Shown here: one piece after another, positions 12,004 to 22,720 of the stretch
Layout: each line of letters starts with the position of its first letter
How positions within the stretch are numbered: the first letter of the stretch is position 1
Assembly: GCA_033239005.1 (NCBI GenBank)
Contig: BSQZ01000034.1
Location: 5,531,001 to 5,595,000 of the forward strand
Direction: 5' to 3'
Length of the DNA: 64,000 nt
DNA from: Lamellibrachia satsuma
Lineage: Eukaryota; Annelida; Polychaeta; Sabellida; Siboglinidae
Notes under the pieces: generated by a model
Database searches by the model: none
Told to the model about the DNA's origin: nothing
The model's input: the letters and a program-made list of their open reading frames with translations, nothing else
Program-made: the position numbers and the translations under genes

Positions 12004-12609
12004 AAGAAGAAACATAACATACAAGGGAAAAAAGTTAATTATACCTCTTTATAAAGCAATAGTTAGACCTCATTTAGAATACTGTATACAAGCATGGAGA
12101 CCATATCGTAAGAAGGATATAGATACGCTTGAACGCATACAAAGGAGAGCAACTAAAATGATTCCAGAACTTAGAGACCTTAGTTATGAAGAACGCCTGA
12201 AAGAATGTGGTTTAACAACTCTAGAGACAAGGAGGTTAAGAGGAGATCAGATTGAAGTTTTTAAGATATTGAATGGGTATGAAAATATTGATAGAAATAT
12301 GTTTTTCTCACTCAAGAAGGATAGCAGAACTAGAGGACATGAGGTAAAATTAGTAAAGGATCAATGTAGATTGGACATCAGGAAGCACTCGTTCTCACAG
12401 AGGACAGTAAATGAATGGAACAAACTGTCTACAGATTGTGTAACTGCTAGCAGCGTGAATATGTTTAAAAACAAGGTTGACACATATATCAGAAGGGCGG
12501 GTTATAAGTAGGTGAATATTGTTGGACTCTCGATAAGCCAATGGCTTCCTTGTCCACTTGCCATCTGGGCCTTTGGCTTGGATGGCAAATCTTGTTAAAT
12601 CTTGTTAAA
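12004..12609 (+). mobile_element. 5'-truncated CR1-type LINE copy
   Basis: Nearly identical to about 49010-49614 of the fuller element. It encodes the last part of ORF2 from IIPLYKAIVRPHLEYCIQAW to RRAGYK with its own stop at about 12511. It then has the 3' untranslated tail: an 8-bp stem (TTGCCATC at 12558, GATGGCAA at 12581) and two AAATCTTGTT units. The reading frame is intact, including a GAA codon where the fuller copy has a stop. The insertion split a 60-bp tandem repeat; only an ATC-like word is shared at the two junctions, so there is no long target duplication. Confidence 0.93.
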
Positions 12610-12678
12610 AATCCGCCAACACCTACATGGATAGCATCATCCTCGTCAACACAAGTTTGACTAGGCCACATCGATGTT

Positions 12679-12951
12679 TCAACCTGAGCTCCTCGTCCTT
12701 CGTGTTGCAATCATTGCGCGCTGTTGATATTCAGCCGTCACAACGTCATAACACTCGACCAACGCACCCATATGAATGATAAAATTGGAAAATAAACAAT
12801 GTTTGGTGAAGAACAAAGATGCACGACGGTAACAGCTGGTAAGCGCCGTGTGGTGGCACCACAGTTCAAAATACGTAGGGCAACGGGCGATTTGCCCGTA
12901 AGCCAGGCAGCTAATTAAAATCACCTTCAAGATCCAAACGCAATTACCCAT
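12679..12951 (-). CDS. Possible small secreted Cys-containing protein
   Basis: The ATG at 12951 (context TTAAAATGGG, an A at -3 and G at +4) opens a 90-residue frame. Its start, MGNCVWILKVILISCLAYGQ, looks like a signal peptide with a plausible cut after AYG. The following part holds cysteines (ARCP, LWCHH, SCYRR, KHCL). No homologue is recognised and no splice structure was established. The chance of a random signal-like frame is high, so this is only a candidate. Confidence 0.2.
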   Translation of the reverse strand: MGNCVWILKVILISCLAYGQIARCPTYFELWCHHTALTSCYRRASLFFTKHCLFSNFIIHMGALVECYDVVTAEYQQRAMIATRRTRSSG

Positions 12952-13059
12952 TTTAATATTTCGTAGATAATTGCAGAGCCACGTGGAAGCCGATGACGCA
13001 GCAGCATATTCCTGTCCTGCTCTGTAAATTATCACATTATATTCAGCACAGCTCAAACT

Positions 13060-14639
13060 TCATTTCTCTACGTACTTTGAATCCGGGAATTGTATACATG
13101 TGACTCATTCGTTTTCAGATAAGTTTTCATCAAACCATCATCGTCGGCTCAATTTTTTTATTGAACTGGCTGACCTTCTGCATCCGGGTCTTCGGTGAGG
13201 CAACCTTGTGTTACTTTGGCGATTCGCGCGAAATCGTTTTCGGTGAGTCTCGCATCCATATCTGTGAAGTGCAGGTATCTATACTGTTTGCCATATTTGA
13301 AATGTACATAGCGTGTACTTTCTTAAAGCCACAAATCCTCCAATTCATCGGTATTTTGAATTATTTGGCTAAGCCACCTTTCTCATCCTTGATGCCAAAG
13401 TTATCTATCAATCTGCTTAATCGGCAACAATTGGAAGCAGTCACAATTTGCCATAATTCAGTGGAATAAGTCGCATATTTATCGTGTACATTAACCACAG
13501 ACTGGAACAATACCAGCAATGTCCATAAATATTCAGTTGTAGCAACTCTGCACTTCATCTTAACAGTAGAGAGGGTATCTGTGTATTTCGTGCTATCAGT
13601 GGTATTGCATACTCCAGTCAACTTCAAACACACTGCAATAGTAATTACGGTGTATTTTTTAGTAGCTGCTGCATGCTTGTATTATGAGAAGAAAAGTTCA
13701 CAAAATTCCACGTTGTTGAACATTGTTATTTTCGACAATATTGAAATGTGTTCGAAGGTCGCTCTGAAATTCAGGGGTAGTTTATTCAAGTTGCGTAACG
13801 AATTCCCTTTAAATATGTAATGCAAATAATGTGAATCACTGGCAAGATAATACGTGTTTATATCAACGATAATTAATACGTGTAACAACAATTTATATTG
13901 TGGTCAGAACAGTCTTCTAAACCATTTTCTACAGGCAGAGGGGAAATTGTAAACAGAGCGTTGACTACTACGTATTACAATAAAGGTATACACATATTGG
14001 ATTCTGGTGAGCTCAATTGTATGCGAAATTATATTAACCGATGTACTATTGTCGTTTACATGTCTGATGAAGATAGAATAATAAGTACTCGTATCATATG
14101 TTGAACAGTGCCTGGGGAGGTTGACCTCTCACGTTTGATGTGTGCATACTTTGGTATAATTCACATTCTTTGTATGGACAACTTTTAGACATGTAACAGC
14201 AATCTTTACCGCTGGTTTCAAATCATATGTTTTTGAATTGTATATATCCTTTGCAATTTTCAAATTATCGCTTGGTAATCCGGCATTAACATTTACGCAT
14301 CACTCGACCTTTACAAAGGTTATCATGTGTCTGTAATATGCGTCACAAAAGCTGTGGCCACACGTCAATGTACATTCCTGGTAGGAGACATAAATGTTAT
14401 TTCGTACACGATCACAAACGATCAAAATTCTTATGCCTGACATGTGTTTCTTCCTGGACCTTTTAATGGATTATATTGCTGTATTGTTACTGGAATGTCA
14501 ATGTATTCGAAAATATGTTAATATAAACCAGTTGTCGTTTTCATATGTCATACGTTCTTATGGTGGTTGAAAATTGCACGTACCCCTTTTTTGTACACGA
14601 CTATCGAACTTACGCCTGTGGCATTGATGGACATCGAAA
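13060..14639. other. Unannotated AT-rich DNA
   Basis: Short open frames (13161-13469, 13581-13820, 13898-14104) overlap frames on the other strand and match no family I know. No RNA gene or repeat is seen. Confidence 0.45.
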
Positions 14640-14965
14640 TAATTGGATGTTTCCCATAATCCGAACAATGCGTAAAATGGATACGAGTTCGTGATAACGG
14701 AGACGTTCGGGCTGGAACATATCGCCGACATCAAGGCATTTGTTGATAAAACACTTTATATATTATGTAACAAGCTTGATTCTGCGTTTGCTATTCGACA
14801 TAAATGGATGTTTTCCATAAACCGAACAATATGTAGTGTTGATACGAGTACGTGATAACGGAGACGTTCGGCTTAAAACATGTCACCACCATAAAGTTTT
14901 GTTGATGACATGGTTTATTCATTTATGTAACAAGCTTTATTCTGTTGTCGCTATTCCACATTTTA
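14640..14965. repeat. Tandem duplication of about 161 bp
   Basis: The words GTGATAACGGAGACGTTCGG at 14691 and 14852 and TATGTAACAAGCTT(G/T)ATTCTG in both halves show two diverged copies in tandem. Confidence 0.8.
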
Positions 14966-15519
14966 ACCCCCAACATAGTTTGTTTGTGATATAGTTCGCC
15001 AGTTCCTTGTCTAACCTCATGCTCCCACATACCAGATTCAGTATGTCCAGGCAACAACACGAAACCACCAATATATACAACAAGGCTACTGTAATTATTG
15101 AAACAGTAAAATAATTCTCATTGTGAAAATGAAGCTATAATGAAATGATGGGAATTTCGACAACAGAAACAGCGACGTTCATGCATTTACAATTACATGC
15201 ACGTATTATTACATTGCCAATGATATACACGACACGTATGACACGTGCAAAGAAATTCTTACAGCCTAAATAACGTGTACCCTAGCATTTCAGTATTAAA
15301 TAGTGACACGTAACGTCCTTTCATTACTTATCATTATTGTCAAAGTGGGATGATGTTTATCGTGTGGATTTGGGTGTATGTTTGGTCTGGTAGTGCAAAC
15401 ATGTTGTACACATTAAAAGCACCATCAAAATCACTGTTGCGTGTTGTTTGAGAATAACCACCTTATTGACGTAGAATAACTGGCCTAGAACTATTTGCTT
15501 CGACAAATGTGGTTGTAAC

Positions 15520-16340
15520 GGTCATTTACGTTTATTCCTGTCCTCTCTACTTAATGCCAATAATGGTGCTGTCCTCTTTACTTTATGCTAATTTCCAGTG
15601 ATCATATCCTTACTGCTTCATGCTAACAGTGGTCCTGAATGGTACATTATGCATACTATGGTTCTGCACTCGTAACTTCATGCTAACAGAAATTGCTCAT
15701 GCCCTCTACGCTATGTAAACTGTGGTACTGTATTCACTACAACAGTGGTCCTGCCCTTTCTACTTAACCCCAGCAGTAGCCCTGTCCTATCTACATCATT
15801 ATAATCACTAGTGATTCTGCAATTTCTACTTCATGCTAACAGCGGTCCTGTACTCTGTACGTTATGCTAATCAATAGTGGTTATGCCCTCTCTACGCTAT
15901 GGAAACTGTAGTCCTGTCTCCTCTACAACATGCTAATCAACAGTGGTCCTGCCCTTTCTACTTTATTCTAATTAACAATGATCCTTCTCTCTCTACGTTA
16001 TGCTAACAGTGGTCCTGAACTCTCTACTTCATTCTAATTAACAATGATCCTGCCCTCTTTACGTTCTGCGAACTGTGGTCCTGTATTCTCCACTTTGTGT
16101 AAGCCCTCTGTTCTAAAAGTAATCGTGCACTCTCTGCATCATCTTATAACTGACCCTGTCATATCTACATGATTGTATATAAGTGCACTCTCTACTTCAT
16201 TCTAAAAGTGGCATTTTCTTCTCTGCTTCATTCAGACAATGATAATGCGGTATTTACGCCATGCTAACAATGATCCTGCCTTCTATTCTTCACGCTATTT
16301 GTGGTCCTACCCTCCCTATTTCATGCTAACAATGAACTAA
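15520..16340. repeat. Degenerate minisatellite upstream of the repeat-protein gene
   Basis: Irregular units of roughly 40 bp recur, built on the words CTCTACTTCATGCTAACAGTGGTCCTG. At least fifteen recognisable units are scattered through the interval with variable spacing. No coding frame runs through them. The array ends about 200 bp before the splice acceptor at 16528. Confidence 0.75.
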
Positions 16341-16517
16341 CTGCATTAGTTAAACAAAGCAACTGTGTCTGTACCATCTGTCTTCCTTGATATGTCCGCA
16401 ATGAATCGTTTATTGACGCCACGTTTCCTCCAATTCTGGGATGTTTTGAAGAAATGTTCTACATTAGCTTTGTCTAATTACATGTCAGTTTTTTAATGAA
16501 CTGATTATTTGTGTCGT

Positions 16518-16528
16518 TTCATTTTCAG
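16518..16528 (+). promoter_or_regulatory. Splice acceptor candidate
   Basis: TTCATTTTCAG, a pyrimidine-rich tract ending in AG, stands 35 bp before the ATG at 16564. It suggests that the coding exon is preceded by an untranslated exon. Confidence 0.45.
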
Positions 16529-16563
16529 TTTCACACACTCAGTATTTGGTCTACAACGACAAT

Positions 16564-19500
16564 ATGGCGGACGGCATACCCATTGTATCTCAACTGAAAT
16601 CAGCATTACAGCTCCTTACGGGAGACAAACAGGGAGCAATCAATACTCAAAACAACTTTACCAAGGGATTCCCAGTAATATCGCAGGGCCGAGCAGCTGT
16701 AGAGTACTTTATTATTGGGGATAAGAAAGCAGCAAAAGACACCCTGGTTGCGGGCAGTTGTTTCATTGATTCGATGCCCGTCGTTGGGCACGTGAAAGGT
16801 GTAATTCATTACGCGTGTGGAGACAAGGAAGGAGGAGTCAATGCAATGAAAAGTGCTTCCAGAACTGTCGGTGTGGTGGGAGGAGCAACTGCTGGCTTTG
16901 TCGTTGCCGGACCTCCAGGAAGTGCTTTCGGTGCAGTGGCAGGCGGGGCTGTTATGGATTCAGTCACCACTGTTGTCGACACGAAAGTAAGTGGAAAGAA
17001 CCGCCCATCAGGGATAATTGGAGACATACAGAGTGTCTGTAACAATCCCCGTGACCCGTTCTGTTATCTTGATTTATTACTTCGACCTGCGATGGACGGC
17101 TTGGGAGGATATGAAACAGGACGCATGCTTAGTAAACGTGGTCCTTCAAAAACTGTGACGCAGCGGAAAATAATAGTGCAAGATCTCGTAAAAGAAAAGT
17201 TACATTTAAAACAGGAAACAAAACGTAAAGAAAAGAACGAAGGCAGGAATGCATCAGAGAAAAAACAAGACAAGAATGATGCGTCAGGTCGTAAGGATGG
17301 AGCAACAACAAATGAGCACGGAAAAGACAAAACACCAACCAACAAGACCCAGCAAAACATGAACAACGACAACACTCATGCTGATGCAGAAAATAAAAGT
17401 GTGAGCCAAGATAAAGGTGACGCTTCAGGACGCAAAGACGGAGCGACAGCACATGGGAACAAAAATGCCAAAACCTCAACCAGCAAGGCCAAGCAAAGCA
17501 TGGACAACGACAAAACAAAGTCTACTCATGTTGATGCACAACAGAAAAATGTGAGCCAAAATAAAAGTGACGCTTCAGGACGCAAGGACGGAGCAACAGC
17601 AAATGAGAACAGAAATGTCAAAACCTCAACCAGCAAGACCAAGCAAAGCATGGACAACGACAATACCAAGTCCACTCATGCTGATGCACAACAGAAAAAT
17701 GTGAGCCAAAATAAAAGTGACGCTTCAGGACGCAAGGACGGAGCGACAGCAAATGAGAACAGAAATGTCAAAACCTCAACCAGCAAAACCAAGCAAAGCA
17801 TGAACAACGACAATACCAAGTCCACTCATGTTGATGCACAACAGAAAAATGTAAGCCAAAATAAAAGTGACGCTTCAGGACGCAAGGACGGAGCGACAGC
17901 AAATGAGAACAGAAATGTCAAAACCTCAACCAGCAAGACCAAGCAAAGCATGGACAACGACAAAACCATGTCCACTCATGTTGATGCACAAGAGAAAAGT
18001 GTGAGCCAAAATAAAAGTGACATTTCAGGACTCAGGGATGGAATGACAGCAAATGAGAACAGAAATGTCAAAACCTCAACCAGCAAGACCAAGCAAAGCA
18101 TGGACAACGACAAAACCATGTCCACTCATGTTGATGCACAAGAGAAAAGTGTGAGCCAAAATAAAAGTGACATTTCAGGACTCAGGGATGGAATGACAGC
18201 AAATGAGAACAGAAATGTCAAAACCTCAACCAGCAAGACCAAGCAAAGCATGGACAACGACAAAACAAAGTCCACTCATGTTGATGCACAACAGGAAAGT
18301 GTGAGCCAAAATAAAAGTGACATTTCAGGACCCAGGGATGGAATGACAGCAAATGGGAGCAGAAATGTCAAAACCTCAACCAGCAAGACCAAGCAAAGCA
18401 TGGACAACGACAAAACAAAGTCCACTCATGTTGATGCACAACAGAAAAGTGTGAGCCAAAATAAAAGTGACATTTCAGGACTCAGGGATGGAATGACAGC
18501 AAATGAGAACAGAAATGTCAAAACCTCAACCAGCAAGACCAAGCAAAGCATGGACAACGACAAAACCATGTCCACTCATGTTGATGCACAACAGAAAAGT
18601 GTGAGCCAAAATAAAAGTGACATTTCAGGACTCAGGGATGGAATGACAGCAAATGAGAACAGAAATGTCAAAACCTCAACCAGCAAGACCAATCAAAGCA
18701 TGGACAACGACAAAACCATGTCCACTCATGTTGATGCACAACAGAAAAGTGTGAGCCAAAATAAAAGTGACATTTCAGGACTCAGGGATGGAATGACAGC
18801 AAATGAGAACAGAAATGTCAAAACCTCAACCAGCAAGACCATGCAAAGCATGGACAACGACAAAACCATGTCTACTCATGTTGATGCACAACAGAAAAGT
18901 GTGAGCCAAAATAAAAGTGACATTTCAGGACTCAGGGATGGAATGACAGCAAATAGGAACAGAAATGTCAAAACCTCAACCAGCAAGACCAAGCAAAGCA
19001 TGGACAACGACAAAACAAAGTCCACTCATGTTGATGCACAACAGAAAAGTGTGAGCCAAAATAAAAGTGACATTTCAGGACTCAGGGATGGAATGACAGC
19101 AAATGAGAACAGAAATGTCAAAACCTCAACCAGCAAGACCATGCAAAGCATGGACAACGACAAAACAAAGTCCACTCATGTTGATGCACAACAGAAAAGT
19201 GTGAGCCAAAATAAAGGTCATGCTTTAGGATGTACTGATGGAGTGTCAACATATGGGAACGGAAAGGTCAAACCATTAACCACCAAGATCCAACAAAACA
19301 CGAATATAAACACAACCAAGTTAATTCAAGTCGATGCACAGAAGACAAATGGGAGCCAAAATGAAGGATATTCTTTACGACATACTGATGGAACGAGAGC
19401 AACTGGGAATGAAAGTGTAAAACCTTTAACCACAAAGACCCAGCAAAACATGAACATCAACACAAACAAATCAACTCATGTTGATACACAAAAGAGATGT

Positions 19501-20364
19501 ATGATCCAAAATAACGGTCATGCTTTAGTACGTACGGATAGAGCGTCAACATATGGGAACGGAAATGTCAATCCCTCAACCAGCAAGACCCAGCAGAACA
19601 TGAACATAGGCACAAGCAAGTCAACTCAATTTAATGATTTAGGACATATGGATACACCTCCAAAATCTGGGAACAGAAATGTCAAACCATCAACCAGCAA
19701 CACCCAGCAAAACATGAACAACGACACAACCAAGTCCACTCATGTTGACGCACAAAAGACAAGTGTGAGCCAAAACAAAGGCGATGCTTTAGGACGTAAT
19801 AATGAAGCGGCAACATCTTGGAACGGAACTGTCAATCCATCAACGAGCACGACCCAGCAAAACTTGAACAACGACACAACCAAATCCACTCACGTTGACG
19901 CACAAAAGACAAGTGTGCGCCAAAGTAAAGGTGACCCTTCAAGATGCAAGGATGGAACGACAGCAAATGGGAACGAAAATGCCAAAACCTCAACCAAACA
20001 AAACATGAACGTAGACAGAAATGTCGGTGTGGTGGGAGGAGCTGTCGCCGGCTTTGTCGCTGGAGGAAATACAGGAGCTTGTGTTGGCGCTATGGCAGGC
20101 GGGGTTGTTATGGACGCAGTCAACAGTACTGCCGACAATGCAACAAGTGGAAAGTTCCGCCCAACCGGGACTATTCGAGACATACAGAATGTCATTAACA
20201 ATCCAAGTGACCCGTGTTGTTATCGTCAATTAGCAGTTCCACTTGCGACGAACGCCGTGAGTGGGTATCTAGCAGCACGCGAGCTTAGTAAACGTGGTCA
20301 TGCAGAAACTGTGCAGCAGCGGAAAAAAATAGTTGTAGATCTCGTCAATGAAACGTTAGGTTAA
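16564..20364 (+). CDS. Large repeat protein with glycine-zipper-like domains at both ends
   Basis: An uninterrupted frame of 1266 codons. The ATG at 16564 has A at -3 and G at +4 and is preferred over upstream non-ATG codons. Residues 1-90 hold three GDK units about 35 residues apart (LLTGDKQGA, FIIGDKKAA, YACGDKEGG). Residues about 95-135 are a Gly/Ala-rich segment (VGVVGGATAGFVVAGPPGSA) with glycine-zipper spacing, able to insert in or associate with membranes. A Cys-containing segment and a basic charged segment follow. Residues about 240-1140 are some 19 hydrophilic 50-residue repeats rich in Lys, Ser, Thr, Asn, Asp and Gln, probably disordered. Residues about 1150-1266 repeat the zipper and later parts of the N-domain (VGVVGGAVAGFVAGG, ELSKRGHAETVQQRKK). 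No signal peptide is seen. I cannot name the family; similar GDxxxA plus glycine-zipper proteins occur in invertebrates from memory only. Function unknown. Confidence 0.85.
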   Translation: MADGIPIVSQLKSALQLLTGDKQGAINTQNNFTKGFPVISQGRAAVEYFIIGDKKAAKDTLVAGSCFIDSMPVVGHVKGVIHYACGDKEGGVNAMKSASRTVGVVGGATAGFVVAGPPGSAFGAVAGGAVMDSVTTVVDTKVSGKNRPSGIIGDIQSVCNNPRDPFCYLDLLLRPAMDGLGGYETGRMLSKRGPSKTVTQRKIIVQDLVKEKLHLKQETKRKEKNEGRNASEKKQDKNDASGRKDGATTNEHGKDKTPTNKTQQNMNNDNTHADAENKSVSQDKGDASGRKDGATAHGNKNAKTSTSKAKQSMDNDKTKSTHVDAQQKNVSQNKSDASGRKDGATANENRNVKTSTSKTKQSMDNDNTKSTHADAQQKNVSQNKSDASGRKDGATANENRNVKTSTSKTKQSMNNDNTKSTHVDAQQKNVSQNKSDASGRKDGATANENRNVKTSTSKTKQSMDNDKTMSTHVDAQEKSVSQNKSDISGLRDGMTANENRNVKTSTSKTKQSMDNDKTMSTHVDAQEKSVSQNKSDISGLRDGMTANENRNVKTSTSKTKQSMDNDKTKSTHVDAQQESVSQNKSDISGPRDGMTANGSRNVKTSTSKTKQSMDNDKTKSTHVDAQQKSVSQNKSDISGLRDGMTANENRNVKTSTSKTKQSMDNDKTMSTHVDAQQKSVSQNKSDISGLRDGMTANENRNVKTSTSKTNQSMDNDKTMSTHVDAQQKSVSQNKSDISGLRDGMTANENRNVKTSTSKTMQSMDNDKTMSTHVDAQQKSVSQNKSDISGLRDGMTANRNRNVKTSTSKTKQSMDNDKTKSTHVDAQQKSVSQNKSDISGLRDGMTANENRNVKTSTSKTMQSMDNDKTKSTHVDAQQKSVSQNKGHALGCTDGVSTYGNGKVKPLTTKIQQNTNINTTKLIQVDAQKTNGSQNEGYSLRHTDGTRATGNESVKPLTTKTQQNMNINTNKSTHVDTQKRCMIQNNGHALVRTDRASTYGNGNVNPSTSKTQQNMNIGTSKSTQFNDLGHMDTPPKSGNRNVKPSTSNTQQNMNNDTTKSTHVDAQKTSVSQNKGDALGRNNEAATSWNGTVNPSTSTTQQNLNNDTTKSTHVDAQKTSVRQSKGDPSRCKDGTTANGNENAKTSTKQNMNVDRNVGVVGGAVAGFVAGGNTGACVGAMAGGVVMDAVNSTADNATSGKFRPTGTIRDIQNVINNPSDPCCYRQLAVPLATNAVSGYLAARELSKRGHAETVQQRKKIVVDLVNETLG
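17274..20010 (+). repeat. 150-bp coding minisatellite (50-residue units)
   Basis: Regular 150-bp spacing is seen at 17521, 17671, 17821, 17971, 18121 and onward to 19171. About a dozen units are almost identical, and they fall into two subtypes (SDASGRKDGA in early units, SDISGLRDGM in later ones). The 3' units from 19200 are strongly diverged and some are shortened. All units stay in frame. The near-identity in the middle with decay at one end is the pattern of recent unequal exchange. Confidence 0.95.
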
Positions 20365-20870
20365 AAACGTGAACGTAAACGGAAAGATGAGAAAGATCTA
20401 AAACATGAATGACTTACGCAACCTTAAGACTGAGAGGGAAGGGGTAGTGGCGATAAGGAAATATCTAGACAAACCCAGCAATAATAAAGCCAACCAAAAT
20501 TATAACAATGACGCATACAGACCAACTTATATACCAAACAATGGCAGCACATATCGAAAGAAAACGGATAATGCCAGTGACAATATTGATTAAACTATTG
20601 GATGTGTGAATCACCTATTTATAAGATACCAAGCCGGACGCCCGCGTAGTTTAATGTGGTCCTATAAAAGCTGTGACGTGCCGCAGAATAATAGTGACAT
20701 ATCTCGTCAAGAATGTCCTTTGTAAAATATAAAAAAAGCGTAAAAATGAACGAATGTTAATATGATGTTGAGGATGTATGGATGATCCAACAACAGATGT
20801 TAAGCATTATGCCAACGCCACGACCAGTAATAACCAATAACACGTGAATAACGATTCAAACTCTTTCTGT
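20365..20870 (+). pseudogene. Decayed remnants of a further domain and repeat copy
   Basis: Just after the stop, AAACGTGAACGTAAACGGAA matches the basic segment that follows the first domain (AAACGTAAAGAAAAGAACG). At 20636-20720, GTGGTCC, GCTGTGACG and AATAATAGTGACATATCTCG match 17140-17190, the end of the first domain. At about 20815-20870, GACCAGTAATAACCAATAAC followed by GTGAATAACGA matches the repeat word around CAGCAAAACATGAACAACGAC. All are riddled with stops and indels. The short frame 20405-20593 lies among these and is probably not a gene. Confidence 0.65.
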
Positions 20871-21249
20871 TAGGTTGGTGTGTCTAAGAATATTACTAAC
20901 CGAAATAAAAGTCTCACAATCAGGAATGCAGTATATCCGGCAGCAAATGCACATGATACATATGAAATTGTTACGCAAACAATTATATATTCGTACATGA
21001 CACTGGTTTGTGACAATTGGAACGGTAACGGGCTCTTCATTTTCGGGCATTGACGATGATGAACATTAGCGCAAACTTCGTCTGCTTCTGTAATGCAATT
21101 TCAACTACTTTCACCAATAGTTCATGCCACTCTAGGCGGAAGAGGGTGCGCATATGTTTGACGTTCTTTGAGTTGCACAGCTTCAGTCCAATGCCTACTG
21201 CGTCTCCGCATACCGGAAACAAACAAAGACACCGTCGAAGCGGTCCTGA

Positions 21250-21632
21250 CCACAAGCAACAACAAGCTTAGGCTGCAATTAACACAATACTGCACTGACA
21301 GAAGCCACCGTCTAGGGGGTAACCGTCCAGATCTCAACATTGACAGAAGCCACCGTCTAGGGGGTAACCGTCCAGACCTCAACATCAGTGACGCAAATCA
21401 ACGCTCAATCATCGTCAAATTCACAAGCTACGAAACGAGAAGAAAAAGATTCACATCCAAACGCAAGCTGAAAGTCACAAAGCTGTTAATTAACGAACAT
21501 CTGACAAAAAGACGAGCTGAGCTACTAAGCAAAGCACGCGCACTCGACGTTGTAAGAGTTGCGTGGACGACCGACGGTCGAATCGTGCGTCTCCTCCAAA
21601 ATGGCAGAAAGGTGACCGTCCAGACAGACTAA
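21250..21632 (+). pseudogene. LINE ORF1-like fragment
   Basis: The frame reads DRSHRLGGNRPDLNI twice, then SIIVKFTSYETRRKRFTSKR, KLLINEHLTKRRAELLSKAR and VAWTTDGRIVRLL. This is the conserved DRxHRxG, PIIVKF, NEDLTK pattern of nucleic-acid-binding ORF1 proteins of LINEs. A 45-bp direct duplication (21301 and 21346) gives the doubled 15-residue word. There is a clean stop at 21630-21632, but the N-terminal part is missing. It lies about 500 bp before an endonuclease relic on the same strand, so both probably belong to one old element. Confidence 0.7.
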
Positions 21633-22149
21633 GAACTGCGAGAACTCTCACGATGCTAGCCACGGACACTGGCTGTGAATGTAATGTTTGCAAGTTATAT
21701 ATTAATTTCGATTTATGGTCATTGCTAATGTATTATACTATGAATTAGCTAGCAATCATATGTATTTGGAGCTTCATTATACTAAGTATATGCCGACGTA
21801 TAGGAGCAACAATACAAGTGACATTTATTTTCCTAGATGTATTCTAGAGTGTATAATCATTCACCTTGATGGCTTTCATATAACTGAATGGTGTCTGGCT
21901 TTCTGACCTCGGTATATATAAGAACCACTCTTTATGACTGTATCTTACCAGAGCTTAGCATATTTACCATAGACAACAATCCGGCAGTTTTACTACGTGT
22001 TTTGTAAGTCAGCATAAGTCAAGAAATGATGAATGATGTTTTTTAGAAATTATTCGCTAGACCTTAGAAATTTATTTGATATACATCATTTTATATTAAG
22101 CAAAAACGTAAATACATATCTTTTAGTTTAGCCGGTATAAATAGTAATT

Positions 22150-22653
22150 ATTATGACGTTCATGATATGATGCCTGATCAATTTAGAACTACACGTTTTC
22201 AATATAATGTACTTCATCTAAATATACTAGGTCTGACATCTAAATTTGATAAATTAAAAAATTTGCTCTCACATATATCTGAAGCATGTGTTGAAATTTA
22301 TTATATTTTATTGTGTGAAACATTTTTGAGCTGCCCAATTATAACCTGATTTATAAAAAACAGAAACACTAATTCTAAAGGTGGTGTTTCAATATATATT
22401 CTTGAAAATATTCAATATATTCTCCGAGAAGACCTTAGCAATGTTTTAGAAGGTGAATTTGAATCCATTTTTATTGAATCCAGTAGAATTGGCTTAACTA
22501 CATTCGTAGTTCAAATTCAAATGTAACTTTATCCACGCAACGTTCTGAACCAGTAATACATAAACTTCGACGAACAAACCACCAGGTTATGATTGGTACA
22601 TATTTTTTTTTACTATTTTAAGATTGATTCTATAAACCGCCAGGTGACCTGCT

Positions 22654-22720
<67 letters not shown>

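Noticed and set aside
16809..17518. Minus-strand and alternate-frame open frames over the repeat-protein gene
   Set aside because: Shadows of the long plus-strand ORF; no domains and no independent start signals.
20405..20593. 62-residue Asn/Lys-rich frame after the repeat gene as a separate gene
   Set aside because: It lies within decayed remnants of the repeat region and has no start context or domain of its own.
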